Shown: positions 9,062 through 19,410, counted from the first letter of the stretch. The stretch: DNA of 64,000 bases from Poseidonocella sp. HB161398 (GCF_005870025.1 NZ_VATA01000029.1:1-64000); one strand, 5' to 3'. Program-made: numbers and translations. Notes: generated by a model not told the origin, from the sequence alone.

Positions 9062-10969
9062 ATGCAGACCGATTTCCTCTCCCATCCGCTGCTGCGCGAT
9101 CTCGCGCCTGCCGCGGGGCTGGCAATGACCCATCGCGACGTCGCGGCCCGCGCCGATCCGGCCGTCGCGATCACCGCCTCCGGGGCCGATGGCGGCGGCT
9201 GGCGCGTCCTTGCCGATCACTCCTACCACTCTGGAAGGGCGACGGAATTCAGCTTTGAGGCCACCGATCCCGCGGCGGTCTGCGCGGCGATCGAGGCGGC
9301 GGTGCAGGCCGCCGTCATCGACCATCAGGGGCGGATGCTCTCGATGCTCGCCACGATCAATGCCGAGGTCATCAACTCGCTCGACGGGACCGAGATCGTG
9401 CGCAACGTGCTCGGCGAGGTGCGCCATGTGCTCGGGGCCTGCGACTCAGGGGTGCTGCGGCTGCTTGATGAAAAAAGCGGCTATCTGGAACCCGTCGCGC
9501 GGGAGGGGCTGCCCGAGGACTACCGCCAGTACCGGCTGCTGCCCGGCGAGTCGATCTCGGGCGAGGTCTTCTCGACCCAGCGCCCGGCGCTGGTGAACGG
9601 CCGCGGTGCGATCATCGCCGCCCATCGCGTCATGCGGCCGGAAAGCCAGTCCTTCATGGACCGCTCCGAGATCGCCAATGCGCTGATGTGCGTCCCCGTC
9701 GTGACCGAGGGCCGGTGCCTCGGCACGCTGACCACGCTCAGCTTCTCGCCCGGGGGCAGGTTCGCGCCCTTCGACCTGGCGATCCTCAAGGCGCTGGCCG
9801 CGCAGATCGCCATCGGCTACCGCCGCTCGCAGAGCTACCAGGAGGCGCTGGCCACGGCCCGCCGGCTGGAGGAGGCGCGCCAGGCGCTGACGCGCAAGAA
9901 CCGCGATCTCGACCGCGCGGTGTCGCTGCACGAGACGCTGCTGCGCATCTTCGCCGCGGAAACCGGGCTGGCGGCGCAGCTCGATGCGGTGGCCGAGCTC
10001 TACAGGGCGGCGTTCCGCTTCGAGAGCGTCCTCGGCCATGCGCATCGCAGCGGCGGCTGGTCCGACGCGGACGAGGAGGGCGCGCTGGTCCAGACGGTCG
10101 AGGCGGCCGGGCTGGCCGTCGGCCGCTTCCTCGTGCGCAGCGAGGGCGATGCGGGCGTGCTGCGCAGCCTCTTCGGCACGGTGGCCGCCTTCACCGCGCT
10201 GGAATTCATGCGCAACCTGTCGCAGCTCGACCTGCTCAACGCCCGCAAGAGCGACTGGTTCGACGCGCTGGCCGCCAGCGGCGAGCGGCCCCGGCCCCAG
10301 TTCGGCTTCTCGCCCGAGCGCCATGTCCAGGTGATCGCCGCGGCGCTGCCCGGGGACCGCTCGATGCTCGGCCCCTACCGCGTGCTCTCCGGCCTCCAGG
10401 CGGCGCTGCCGGCGCGCAACGCGCTGGCCTTCCACCGCGATGACCGGCTGGTGCTGGCGCTCTCGGCCCCGACGATGGCGGCGCTGGAGCGCAATCTCGC
10501 CGCAGCCGCACGCGCCGCGGCGGAGATGGACCTGCAGATGGGCGCCAGCGCTGCGCGCGATGACTGGGCGACGCTGGGCGAGGCGCTCGACGCGGCGTCT
10601 CAGGCGGCCGCGGCCCAGGCGCGGCGCGGCCGGGCGGGGCTCCTGCGCCATGGCGACATGGGGATCGAGCAGCTTTTCGCCGGCCGCAGCCGCCGCGAGA
10701 TCCTGGCCTTCAGCCGCCAGGTGATCGCGCCGCTGGCCGAGCCGAAGCATCGCCAGCTGCACGAGACGCTGCAGCGCTATGTCGCCGAGGGGAAATCCGC
10801 CTCGCGGACGGCGCAGGCGCTGAACATCCATCCCAACACGCTCTACCAGCGGCTGCAGCGGATCGAGACGCTGCTGCGGCGCAGCCTGTCGGACCCGGCG
10901 GACTACACCTTGCTCAGCCTCGCCTGCCAGCTCGAGGCCGATTACGCCGCGCCGCCGACCGAGGACTGA
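9062..10969 (+). CDS. GAF-domain transcriptional regulator with PucR/CdaR-type C-terminal HTH
   Basis: A 635-residue cytoplasmic regulator. Residues about 105-255 form a GAF sensor (VINSLDGTEIV, then LPGESISGEVF). Residues about 258-295 form a charged helix, probably a coiled-coil linker. The middle region (about 300-560) is a poorly defined second sensory domain. The C-terminus (about 575-625) carries the PucR helix-turn-helix ending YVAEGKSASRTAQALNIHPN and TLYQRLQRIE. PucR-type proteins usually activate nearby catabolic genes on binding a metabolite. It is divergent from the MFS/amidohydrolase operon with 113 bases between, so it most likely controls that operon and itself. ATG spacing and a downstream perfect hairpin support this gene model. 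Confidence 0.85.
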   Translation: MQTDFLSHPLLRDLAPAAGLAMTHRDVAARADPAVAITASGADGGGWRVLADHSYHSGRATEFSFEATDPAAVCAAIEAAVQAAVIDHQGRMLSMLATINAEVINSLDGTEIVRNVLGEVRHVLGACDSGVLRLLDEKSGYLEPVAREGLPEDYRQYRLLPGESISGEVFSTQRPALVNGRGAIIAAHRVMRPESQSFMDRSEIANALMCVPVVTEGRCLGTLTTLSFSPGGRFAPFDLAILKALAAQIAIGYRRSQSYQEALATARRLEEARQALTRKNRDLDRAVSLHETLLRIFAAETGLAAQLDAVAELYRAAFRFESVLGHAHRSGGWSDADEEGALVQTVEAAGLAVGRFLVRSEGDAGVLRSLFGTVAAFTALEFMRNLSQLDLLNARKSDWFDALAASGERPRPQFGFSPERHVQVIAAALPGDRSMLGPYRVLSGLQAALPARNALAFHRDDRLVLALSAPTMAALERNLAAAARAAAEMDLQMGASAARDDWATLGEALDAASQAAAAQARRGRAGLLRHGDMGIEQLFAGRSRREILAFSRQVIAPLAEPKHRQLHETLQRYVAEGKSASRTAQALNIHPNTLYQRLQRIETLLRRSLSDPADYTLLSLACQLEADYAAPPTED

Positions 10970-10970
10970 A

Positions 10971-10991
10971 CCGGCGCCCCTCGGGCGCCGG
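10971..10991 (+). terminator. Perfect 9-bp hairpin after the GAF/PucR regulator
   Basis: CCGGCGCCC, loop CTC, GGGCGCCGG begins two bases after the stop codon. No T-run follows, as is common in GC-rich genomes. Confidence 0.6.
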
Positions 10992-11550
10992 GCTCTCCGG
11001 CAAGTCCTGCTGCGGTGTCCGGCGGGCTTCCGGCCTGGCGAGGCTCCGGCCCGGCGCGCGGCGGCTGTTCCCCCGTGGCGGTCCCCGCGGTGTTCGGGAA
11101 GTTCGCGGCGGCGACCGCAACTCCGGCGTCCCGCCCCGGACGGATGTGCCGACGGGCCCCGGGGAGGAAGGCTGATCCGGACCTGCCCCTGTCTCCGATC
11201 CGGGCTTTGCCGCGATCCGCATCGCAGGGCCTTGCCCGTGTTTGCCGGGCGGAAGCGCCGCCGGTCCATGGGGAGCGGTGAGCCCGCGCCGTCGTCAGCC
11301 GGGGCCGCTGGAAGCCGGGATCATCCGGTCGGCGGGCACGTCGCGCGACCGGCCGGACAATGACAGGCGGATGGCGCGCGGGGCCGCTCCGTCGGATGGG
11401 CTCCGGCTCTGCCGCAAGATGTCAGGCGTCGCCGGCCGGCCGGACAGGCGCCGTTCCCGAGCAGGCCGCCCCCGGAACGCGCATCCGCCGGGCCCATGGA
11501 GCAAGCCGGATGCAGGGACGGGAGCGCTCGGCGATGCGCCGGTGCCCGGC
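10992..11550. other. Gene-free stretch between convergent genes
   Basis: About 560 GC-rich bases separate the 3' ends of the GAF/PucR regulator and the SDR gene. Open frames exist on both strands, but they are arginine/proline/alanine-rich shadows without ribosome sites or recognisable domains. I see no RNA gene or repeat here. Confidence 0.6.
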
Positions 11551-12441
11551 TCAGGCCGCCGCGTCCCGTGCCCGCAAGTCGGCCAGCAGGTCCGGCCCCG
11601 TCGGCTCCCAGCCGAGCCGGTCGCGGGTCCAGGCGCTGCTGGCAGGCATGTCGAGCCGGGCGAAGCCCGCGAACCAGCCCATCTGCGCATCGGCCTCGGC
11701 GGCTGCGAGCGAGACCAGCGGCAGGCCCAGCCTTTCGGCCAGCGCCCCGGCCACTGCGCGCATCGGCACGCCCTCCTCGGCGACGGCGTGATAGCGCGTG
11801 CCGGGCGCGCCCTGGTCGAAGGCCATCGCGTAGAGCCGCGCGACATCCGAGACATGGGCCGCGGGCCAGCGGTTCGTCCCCTCGCCGATATAACCGACGG
11901 CCCCCGCCTGCCGGGCGATGTCGGCAAAATAGCTGATCAGCCCCTGCCGGTTGACGTCATGCACCTGGGGCAGGCGCATGACCTTTGCGTTCACGCCCTG
12001 CTCGAGCAGTTTACCGGCCGCAATCTCGGTTGCCACGCGCGGATTGGGATGGGCCGTGTTGCAGACCGCCTCCGTCGCGGGCCGGCCGTCCCCGGCATCG
12101 CCCATGCCGGTGCCCGAGGTGACCATCAGCGGCCGGTCCGAGCCCCTGAGCACCTCGCCCATGGCCGCGATCACCCTTGCGTCCTTTTCGCAATTTGCCG
12201 CGAAATTCGAGAAATCATGGTCGAAGGCGGTGTGGATCACCGCGTCGCACTCTGCCGCGCCGCGCGCGACCGTGCCGGGATCCTCGAGCGTCGCGCGAAA
12301 GGGCACGCCCCCCGCGGCGGCGATCGCGGCGGCGCCCGCATCCGAGCGGGTCATGCCGAGCACCTCATGGCCGCGGGCCAGCAGTTCCGGCAGGATCCGG
12401 GTGCCCAGGAAGCCGGTGGCACCTGTCAGGAAGATACGCAT
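11551..12441 (-). CDS. Atypical SDR / NAD(P)-binding epimerase-like protein
   Basis: A 296-residue Rossmann-fold protein with the nucleotide motif TGATGFLG (6-13) at the very N-terminus, as in extended and atypical short-chain dehydrogenases. The usual YxxxK catalytic pair is not visible. The equivalent place reads RVATEIAAGKLLEQGV, as in the common SDR subfamily with an E-A-x-x-L helix. It may therefore be a reductase with altered chemistry or an NADPH sensor. The start has an AAGGAGAG ribosome site. It is divergent from an HTH regulator 98 bases away, an arrangement typical of MmyB-type regulators and the SDR gene they control. Cytoplasmic; substrate unknown. Confidence 0.8.
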   Translation of the reverse strand: MRIFLTGATGFLGTRILPELLARGHEVLGMTRSDAGAAAIAAAGGVPFRATLEDPGTVARGAAECDAVIHTAFDHDFSNFAANCEKDARVIAAMGEVLRGSDRPLMVTSGTGMGDAGDGRPATEAVCNTAHPNPRVATEIAAGKLLEQGVNAKVMRLPQVHDVNRQGLISYFADIARQAGAVGYIGEGTNRWPAAHVSDVARLYAMAFDQGAPGTRYHAVAEEGVPMRAVAGALAERLGLPLVSLAAAEADAQMGWFAGFARLDMPASSAWTRDRLGWEPTGPDLLADLRARDAAA

Positions 12442-12488
12442 CTGGGACTCTCCTTGATTGTCCGCAGAGGGATATCGGCCTAAGCTCT

Positions 12489-12535
12489 ATCCTGTTAAAT
12501 GAGTGACTTTATCGTGGTATAGAAACCAACAGGAT
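12489..12535. promoter_or_regulatory. Spaced inverted repeat in SDR/regulator intergenic region
   Basis: ATCCTGTT (12489-12496) and AACAGGAT (12528-12535) are perfect inverted copies with 31 bases between. The right arm covers the ribosome site of the regulator at 12540. They are candidate half-sites for autoregulation and for control of the divergent SDR. Confidence 0.4.
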
Positions 12536-12539
12536 CGCC

Positions 12540-13361
12540 ATGCCGAAAGACGATAACGGGCTGGGCCAGTTCCTGCGCGACCGCCGCACGCGGCTCGACC
12601 CGGCGAGCTTCGGCTTCGCCGCCGGGCGCAGGCGCACCCCCGGGCTGCGCCGCGAAGAGGTCGCGCTGCGCGCCAATATCAGCCCGACCTGGTACACTTG
12701 GCTGGAACAGGGGCGCGGCGGGGCACCCTCGGCCGATGTGATCGACCGCATCGCCCGCGGGCTGATGCTGACCGGACCCGAGCGCGAGCACCTGCATGTG
12801 CTGGCCTTCGGCCATCCGCCCGAGGCGCGCTACCAAGCCGAGGACGGCATCACCCCGCGGCTGCAGCGGGTGCTCGACGCGATCCCGGGCGGACCCGCGA
12901 TCGTCATCAACGCGACCTGGGACGTCCTTGCCTGGAACCGGGCGGCCGCGCGGCTGCTGACGGATTACGCTAAGGTGCCGGAGGCAGAGCGCAACGTGCT
13001 GCGGCTGGTCTTCTCGCGTGCCGGGCAGGCCGCCAACGGCGCCGACTGGATGGACGTCGCGCGCTATCTCGTCGGCACGTTCCGGGCCGGCGTGGCGCGG
13101 GCCGGGGCCGGGACGGACGTCGCGCGGCTGGTCGAGGACCTCTCGGAGCTCAGCCCGGTCTTCCGCGATCTCTGGGCCGAGAACGCCGTGGCCGCGCGCG
13201 GCGACGGCATCAAGCGGCTGCATCATGCCGATCTGGGGTTGATCGAGATGGAGTTCTCCACCTTCACGGTCGACGGGCGTGCCGATCTGAGCCTGCTGGT
13301 CTACACGCCCGCCAATCCCGGCACCGCCGCGCGCATCCGCAGCTATCTCGCTGCGCGCTGA
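12540..13361 (+). CDS. Helix-turn-helix regulator with MmyB-like C-terminal domain
   Basis: A 273-residue DNA-binding regulator. The N-terminal XRE-type helix-turn-helix (about 8-80) contains the diagnostic RRTPGLRREEVALRA (28-42) and SPTWYTWLEQGRG (45-57). Residues about 100-270 form the MmyB-like ligand-binding domain, with the conserved VLAWNRAA and the C-terminal DGRADLSLLVYTP. In characterised relatives this domain binds a small hydrophobic ligand. These regulators very often sit divergent to one short-chain dehydrogenase, exactly as here, so control of the SDR at 11551 is the natural reading. Start chosen at the ATG after an ACAGGAT ribosome site. Confidence 0.88.
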   Translation: MPKDDNGLGQFLRDRRTRLDPASFGFAAGRRRTPGLRREEVALRANISPTWYTWLEQGRGGAPSADVIDRIARGLMLTGPEREHLHVLAFGHPPEARYQAEDGITPRLQRVLDAIPGGPAIVINATWDVLAWNRAAARLLTDYAKVPEAERNVLRLVFSRAGQAANGADWMDVARYLVGTFRAGVARAGAGTDVARLVEDLSELSPVFRDLWAENAVAARGDGIKRLHHADLGLIEMEFSTFTVDGRADLSLLVYTPANPGTAARIRSYLAAR

Positions 13362-15139
13362 ACGCGGGCGGCTGCCGCCGAAGCCGCAGCGCCGACAGGC
13401 AAAGCGCATTCCGGCAGCAAGGCCGTCCGGGGGCCGGGCCGCCGTCACACGGGGTCCGTGCCCCGCCGATCTGCCTGCGTCTGTCTCTGGCCGGGCTCGT
13501 CGCGGATATAAGCGCTCGCGGCTTCACCGGCGCGCCTGCGGCTGCGATCGGATGGCGGCATGGCTCCCTGCGAGTCCTTCTCCTTGTGCGCAGCGCCCGC
13601 CGGCATCAAGGAGCGCATCTCGTGCAGATGGCGTTCTGCGCGCATCCTGCCGAGCGCTCTGGCGGCGATCGTTCCGAAGAAAAGGGCTTGGCTGGTCAAG
13701 AAGCAGGGGAGGGCCGGTCGCGGCAGCCAGCCGGGCGGGGTCTTCGGTTTCCAGCTTCTGCTGGGTCATGATGCTGGTCGGCGCGGCGCTGTCCCGAGCG
13801 CGCTGCCAAGCGGGGATTTGGACCTGCCGAGATCGTTGCCGAAATACGGGCGCAGTCGATGCCGATCTCCTTGTCGGCCGTTCCGGCGGTCGCGGTTCGG
13901 GCCTGTCATGCAGGACAGCGCGGGACCGGGACTGCGCCCGCAGGTTGCAGCAAGCGTCGGCTATCCCGGGAGGATGAGGCATGGCGGGGGGGGGGCGATC
14001 GGCATGATGAAGGCCGGAACGGCAAGCACCAATCAACACGTGGCGACGTCGGCTTCTTTCCCGGCCCGGTGCATGCCGCCGCCTGCAAATGCCGCGTCAG
14101 CCGCTGTCCGGCCCGTCGAAACGGCCTTCATTGCGGATGAGAGCGGCAAGGAGCCGGTCGGCACCGCCATGCAGAGGCGCAGGTCGGCATCGTCCTGTTG
14201 GGCAGGACGAAGACGGTAGGCGAAGGGAGGGCGCCGCGCTCCGCGGGAACCGGAACCGGCCAGGTTGCCCCCTGCGGCACGCCGCAGCAAGGCGTCGGAG
14301 TTCCGCCTCTGAACCGCTCTGCGCATGCCGGAACGCAGAGCCGCGCGGCCCTTCGTGTTCGACACTGGGCGCCGACGCCGCAGTCGAGCTCAGCCGTGGT
14401 GCAACAGAGAAAGAACAGTTCCAGCTGTCGAAGCTTGTCCCCAGCCGGATCTGCCTGTTGCCCGGCGCGCCCGGGCTGTTCCTGCTGCGAGAGGATGCTG
14501 GAGGCGCCCGGCGCGGGGACCTCGCCAGCCGGGCAGGCCGCCTGCAGCCCATGCATTTTCCCGCGCCGGTTTTCCGGCGGGACTGGGAGGAGGATCACTC
14601 GGCGGCGCGATCACCTGCGGATGGTGGCCGCGCGGCGTCCCGATCGCACATGTCGCGTCAGGGCCGGGGCGCGAGGGGCAGAGCAGCACGACCGCCATCT
14701 TCGCACGGGCTTCCAGCCAGATGGCGGTCGCCATCCTCGGCCCTGGCTTTCGGAACCCGACCAGCGCCGGGCGAGTGGCCATGAAAAGCCGGCTGCGGTG
14801 CGAATTGCCGGGAAATCGCCCTGTTGCCTGCGGCACGGCCCTATTCCAATCGGTTGCCCCGGGCGATGACGTTAGGCTATGGAATGTCCCGCACCTTTCG
14901 CGGCTCTCTTTTTAACCGCCAGCGCAAAGCCGGAGGACGAATATCCTGATCGCGCCCTTGCGCGGAAGGATGCGGTCCATGGGCGGAGACCGAAATCTGA
15001 TCGGAGGGACATGGCCGGAGGCATCTGCCACTGGTCCGGGTCGGCGCATGCCGACAGTCTCTGCTGCGCCTGTCGCCTTGCAGGGACAGGCGCAAGGGAG
15101 GGAGCGGCATCTTCAAGGCGGCCCTCTGCCAAGGCAGGT
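13362..15139. other. 1.8-kb gene-free block between convergent genes
   Basis: No open frame here has a recognisable domain, good start site or the codon bias of its neighbours. Both strands show only arginine/proline/serine-rich shadow frames. One TTG-initiated 84-codon minus-strand frame (13445-13699) was considered and not accepted. The block holds a run of ten G (13986-13995), a small hairpin (14190-14210) and a large inverted repeat (14689-14730). It may be decayed sequence or untranslated structured DNA. I saw no similarity to a mobile element. Confidence 0.6.
14689..14730. repeat. 12-bp perfect inverted repeat in gene-free block
   Basis: CGACCGCCATCT (14689-14700) and AGATGGCGGTCG (14719-14730) are exact inverted copies around an 18-base loop. 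It lies far from either flanking gene's end, so a simple terminator role is unlikely unless an unseen transcript exists. Confidence 0.6.
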
Positions 15140-17515
15140 CTAGCCGGCCTCGCGCATGCCCTCGGAGGCAGGCGCCGCGCCGCTTCCCAGCTCGAAGATC
15201 CGGATCGCCTCGGCAAGGCTCTGGGCCTCGCCCTGCAGCGATGCGACGGCCGCGTTGGTCTCCTCGAAGATGGCGGCGTTCTGCTGCGTGGTCCTGTCCA
15301 GCTCCGACGTGGCCGTGGTGATCTCGCCGATTCCGCCTGACAGCTCGGAGGCGGATTGCGCCATGGCGCGGATCATCTCCGCCACCGTCGTGATCCCCTG
15401 GACGATCTCGGTCAGGGCCGCGCCGGAAGCATCGACCATCTCGACGCCCTGGCGGACATTGCTGTCCGATGTCTGCACGATCCCGGCGATTTCGCGGGCC
15501 GCCTCTGACGAGCGCTGCGCCAGGCCCCGGACCTCGGAGGCGACGACGGCGAAGCCGCGCCCGGCTTCCCCGGCCCGTGCCGCCTCCACGCCGGCATTCA
15601 GCGCCAGCAGGTTGGTCTGGAAAGCGATGTCGTCGATGACCTGCAGCACCTTGGCGATCGCCGCCGAGGATCTCTGGATCTCGGCCATCGCGCCGACGGT
15701 CCGGGTCACCACGTCCTGGCCCTGCGCGGCCTTGACCGAGATCGTCTCGATCGTGCCTCCGGCATCCTTGGCGGCGGCGGCCGCCTGGGTCACGGTGGCC
15801 GACATCTCCTCCAGTGCGGCGGAGGTCTCTTCCAGCATGGCCGCGTTCCGCTCGGTCCGGCGGGCGAGGTCGTCGGCCGTGGCCGCGATTTCGCGCGCCG
15901 AGCCGTCCACCGACCCGGAGGTGGACGCGATGCCCGAGAGCGTCTCGCGCAGGGTGTCGTTGGTCCGGTCGACGGCTTCGGCGATTTCGCGGAAGACGCC
16001 GGAGAAATGCCCGGGCATCCGGTAGGTCAGATTGCGCCCGGCCAGATGTTCTAGCGCGGCCGTCACTGCGCCCAGGCCCTCGTCGGCCGCCTCGCCGACC
16101 CGGTTCGTGCCGCGGCAGATCTCGGCCAGCAGGCCGGTCTTGCCCTCGAGGTCGATGCGCTGGGAGAAGTCGCCCTCGGCGCAGGCCGAGACCACGCGCC
16201 CGATCTCCTCGGCCACCGCGCGGTCGGCCGCCGCCTGCTGCTGCTGCTCGGCGCGCTCCCGCTCCGCCCGCTGCGCATCCTCGGCGGCGCGCTGCCGCTC
16301 CTTCTCCGCGATCTCCGCGCGGGTCGCAGCCTCGCGCTGTTCGGCCTCCCGGGCGGCCTCCTCCGTTGCCTTCTGCCGTTCGAGCACGTCGCGGAAGGTC
16401 ACCAGCGTGTCGCGCAGATCGCCCAGTTCGTCCCGGCTCTCCCAGGCGGGCAGCGGCGCCGAGAGGTCGCCCTCGGACAGGGTCCGGATGCTGCCGGTCA
16501 CGTCTTCCAGCCGGGTCACGAAGCGCCGTTTGACGAGGAAGAAGGCGGCAAGCGCGAAGACCACCTGAAGGAGCGCCGCCACCGCCACGCCAGAGGTCGT
16601 CGTCGCCTTGGCACTGGCGAGCATCGACAGACCGGTATTCATTTCCTCGTGGAGATCTGCCGCGAGCCTGGCGGATTCGGCCCGGAACTCGGCATAGACG
16701 GCGTCGAAGCGCTCGGCAGCCTCGCCGCTCTGCGCCGCCACGAGCCGGGCCGTCTCGTAGCGTTCGGTCGCAGTGCGTCCGAACAGCGCCATGTCGGCGA
16801 GGAGCTCCGCGAGCCCGGCGGGCGGAGACGCGCCGCCAAGCGTTCCTGCAAGCTCCGCCGCCCGTTCGATGTCGCCCACGGCCATCGAGAAATCCTCGCC
16901 CGCGTCGCCGCCCAGCACCTCTTCGACTTTCAGGTGGCCCAGGGTGACGAGGAACAGCGCCTGCCCGATCGTCTTCTGCGCCAGGGTGCTGTCGACGGCG
17001 GGCAGGGCCGAGATCGAGGTGAAGGCGTCCGTGATCCGGTCGAACAGCGCGTCGAAGGTCTCGTCCGCGCCGGAGCCCGCCCCCTGGCGGTTCGCGGCTC
17101 CGTCGATCCGCTCCCGGGCCTGTTCGCGCAGGGCATCCAGCTTGCCGTCCAGGGTCTCCATATCGGCCTTGATGGTGCTGGCGCGCGGCGGCGGCAGGAC
17201 CAGGCCGTCGGCTTCGCCCCCGTTGATCATCGCATGCAGCAGGGTGTCGCCCAGCTCGAACGCGGCCCAGATCTCGGCATCGCCGTTCTCGCTGTCGCCG
17301 CCCAGGAATTCCTCGAGATGCAGATGCGCCTTGGCGATGGCCTGCTCGATCCGCATCGCCGTCTCGATCTGCGGCGCCAGCCTGCTGCCGACATGGTCGC
17401 CGACCGCCGAGAGCCGTCCCGACTCCCAGATGGAGAAGGCTCCGCTGAGGATCGTGATGCCGAGAAACAGCCCGAATCCGAGCTTTACCTGGCTTGAAAT
17501 TCTTGCACTCGCCAT
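15140..17515 (-). CDS. Methyl-accepting chemotaxis protein
   Basis: A 791-residue membrane chemoreceptor that relays a ligand signal to CheA/CheW. Membrane helices lie at about 10-30 and 308-328, bounding a ~275-residue helical periplasmic sensor of unknown ligand. A HAMP domain follows (about 328-382), then a long charged coiled coil with an EQQQQ tract (382-432) and a second HAMP-like unit (about 432-485). The methyl-accepting domain spans about 520-760, with the hairpin tip [18 protein letters not shown] (632-649) and [14 protein letters not shown] fully conserved. I start at the ATG at 17515 ([15 protein letters not shown]). The frame stays open upstream but adds 39 non-conserved residues before the membrane helix. 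No che genes are nearby. Confidence 0.92.
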   Translation of the reverse strand: MASARISSQVKLGFGLFLGITILSGAFSIWESGRLSAVGDHVGSRLAPQIETAMRIEQAIAKAHLHLEEFLGGDSENGDAEIWAAFELGDTLLHAMINGGEADGLVLPPPRASTIKADMETLDGKLDALREQARERIDGAANRQGAGSGADETFDALFDRITDAFTSISALPAVDSTLAQKTIGQALFLVTLGHLKVEEVLGGDAGEDFSMAVGDIERAAELAGTLGGASPPAGLAELLADMALFGRTATERYETARLVAAQSGEAAERFDAVYAEFRAESARLAADLHEEMNTGLSMLASAKATTTSGVAVAALLQVVFALAAFFLVKRRFVTRLEDVTGSIRTLSEGDLSAPLPAWESRDELGDLRDTLVTFRDVLERQKATEEAAREAEQREAATRAEIAEKERQRAAEDAQRAERERAEQQQQAAADRAVAEEIGRVVSACAEGDFSQRIDLEGKTGLLAEICRGTNRVGEAADEGLGAVTAALEHLAGRNLTYRMPGHFSGVFREIAEAVDRTNDTLRETLSGIASTSGSVDGSAREIAATADDLARRTERNAAMLEETSAALEEMSATVTQAAAAAKDAGGTIETISVKAAQGQDVVTRTVGAMAEIQRSSAAIAKVLQVIDDIAFQTNLLALNAGVEAARAGEAGRGFAVVASEVRGLAQRSSEAAREIAGIVQTSDSNVRQGVEMVDASGAALTEIVQGITTVAEMIRAMAQSASELSGGIGEITTATSELDRTTQQNAAIFEETNAAVASLQGEAQSLAEAIRIFELGSGAAPASEGMREAG

Positions 17516-18346
17516 ACTTACCGCCCTGCAGTCCTGTCCGGAACGTCGCCGCAAAGGGTGAAGATTCATTTTCCCGCGCCGGCCCGGCCGGTCCGGGGGA
17601 ACGGAAAACGCTGATAAATTGATGTATTTCACGGCGCCGGGACTGGCGGACGCTGGCGCGGGACGGGCGGAACGCGCTGAGAGAAGGCTCTTGGGCGCCG
17701 TTGGAGATCAAGGCCCGGCACGGGCGGAAGGTCGCTGGCAAGCACTCGCAGATGGAGGCGGCGGCCGTCGCCGGAGAAGCGGCCAGCGGGACCCTCCTGC
17801 TGGCCGCTGGGTGGAGATGACGGTGACGGCCCTGGCGGCGCCGTCTTGCGGCTGCGGAGCCTTCGATGCCCGGACCGAGGGGGCGATGTCCGCCAGATCG
17901 GCGATCTCCCGGCGGGGCTTTCGGCGGCTCGGCCTTCCGGTGCTGGCGGGCGGCAACGCTCGGAGTTCGGCAATGGATGGCGGTCGGGACCGAGCCTTTA
18001 CTCCGTGGGGCAGATCGCAGCAGCCCGCGGAGCGGCAGGCCGCGCCAAGGTCGGCAAGCCATCTTCCGCGGGGGCCATGCCAATCCCGTGGCCGCGCGCC
18101 GAGTGCACCGTTTCCGCGCCGGTCCGCCTTGGGCGCAGGGGAGTTGCAGGCGCGGGGCCGAAGGGCAGTTTCCGGCCCGAGGTGAGGCGATCCCGGGCCG
18201 GCGGGGGCCGGGGACAAGAGCGCCGCTGTGCCATGCTCCCCCGGTGCCTCTCCCGAGCCTGGCCGCGCCGCCTGGCCTTGGCTGCACCGGCGCCGGGCGG
18301 TTCCGTCCTTGTTCCCTTTCCGTCCCGCGGCGAGGAGGCGGGCGGG
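17516..18346. other. Gene-free stretch between chemoreceptor and AraC genes
   Basis: About 830 bases upstream of the chemoreceptor and downstream of the AraC gene. The first ~120 bases are relatively AT-rich (aaattgatgtatttc near 17618-17632) and probably hold the chemoreceptor promoter. The remainder is GC-rich with only shadow frames and no domain or RNA I can support. Confidence 0.55.
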
Positions 18347-19387
18347 TCAGCTGTCCTCGGGCATGGCGGGGCCCGCCTGGCTCGGGCTGCGGCCTGTCCA
18401 TCTGCGATAGGCGCGCCAGAAGGCCGTGCCATCGGCATAGCCGAGCGCCTCGGCCACGGTCTCGACGCGCGTCCGGCCGTCGCCGAGAAGCTGCTCCGCC
18501 CGCTCCTGCCGCACGGCCTGCAGCAGGCCGCTGAGCGTCGCGCCCTCCGCCGCAAGCTGCCGCTGCAGCGACCGCCGGGAGGTCCGCAGCAGCCCCGCCA
18601 TCATGTCGAGATCGATCGGCCGCGCGCCGAGATTGAGCGCGATCAGCGCGCGGACCTGCTCGTGCACCGAGAGATCGCGATGCGCCTCGCCGAGCAGCCC
18701 CGCGAGATGCCGGTCGATCAGCTCCAGCATGTCGGGATCCTCCTCGCGGCGCTGCCGCGCGGCCTCCCGCCCGTCGAGGACCAGCATGTTCGCGGGGCGG
18801 GAGAACAGCACCGGCGCGTCGAACCAGCGCTCGACCTCGCCCTGCGCCGCGGGGGCGGGGTGGGAGAAATGCACCTCGAGCGGGCGCCAGCGCAGGTCGA
18901 AGCCCTTGCGGATCAGGCTGCATATGCCGGCCAGGGTGAATTCGCTGTCCTGCCGCGCGGGCGCCACCTGCGGCGCGGTGATCATGTAGCGCAGGCACAG
19001 ATCGCCCTCCGCCTCCTCGAGGCTCACGAGCGTGCCGCTCTGCAGTGCCGCGCTGAACCGCACCAGGCTGTCGAGGCCGCGGCGGATGGTGGCGCATTGC
19101 GCGGCGCGCAGCCCCATCGGCCCGAAACTGCCCGGCCGCACCTGCGCCCCCAGCCGCAGTCCCAGATCGGGATCGCCCAGATGCGCCGCCGCATCTTCGA
19201 AGAGGCCCAGATAGGCGGGCAGGGGCACGGGGGCATAGCGGTCCTGCAGCACCCGCGAATCGATGCCGTGGCGCTGCAGAAGATTTCGCAAACCGCCCAT
19301 ATCATCATCGAAGAGCGCGAAAATCGGCTCAAGAATTATCGCCCTGACGGACAGGAATTCCGGCAGCGGTCCGGTTCCGGTCGACAT
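18347..19387 (-). CDS. AraC-family transcriptional regulator (OruR/ArgR-like)
   Basis: A 346-residue regulator. The N-terminal ~200 residues resemble the arabinose-binding-type domain found in OruR-like regulators (LLQRHGIDSRVLQD, HLGDPDLGLRLGA). The C-terminal AraC DNA-binding pair (about 240-335) contains MMAGLLRTSRRSLQRQLAAE and EALGYADGTAFWRAYRRWTG. OruR-type proteins activate amino-acid or amine catabolic genes. This one is divergent from an APC permease/oxidase operon with 138 bases between, so it is the likely activator of that operon. The frame is open far upstream, but only as a shadow of the permease. The ATG at 19387 begins the conserved part. Confidence 0.87.
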   Translation of the reverse strand: MSTGTGPLPEFLSVRAIILEPIFALFDDDMGGLRNLLQRHGIDSRVLQDRYAPVPLPAYLGLFEDAAAHLGDPDLGLRLGAQVRPGSFGPMGLRAAQCATIRRGLDSLVRFSAALQSGTLVSLEEAEGDLCLRYMITAPQVAPARQDSEFTLAGICSLIRKGFDLRWRPLEVHFSHPAPAAQGEVERWFDAPVLFSRPANMLVLDGREAARQRREEDPDMLELIDRHLAGLLGEAHRDLSVHEQVRALIALNLGARPIDLDMMAGLLRTSRRSLQRQLAAEGATLSGLLQAVRQERAEQLLGDGRTRVETVAEALGYADGTAFWRAYRRWTGRSPSQAGPAMPEDS

Positions 19388-19410
19388 TCTGCACGGATCC
19401 CCGTTCTGAA

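Noticed and set aside
13445-13699. Small 84-codon minus-strand frame in the gene-free block
   Set aside because: TTG start, no ribosome site, no recognised domain and atypical codon use.
14877-19097. A 1406-codon minus-strand open frame
   Set aside because: It is a shadow of the chemoreceptor and AraC genes in another frame. It is rich in arginine, glycine and proline, with no domain. Such long shadows are expected at this GC content.
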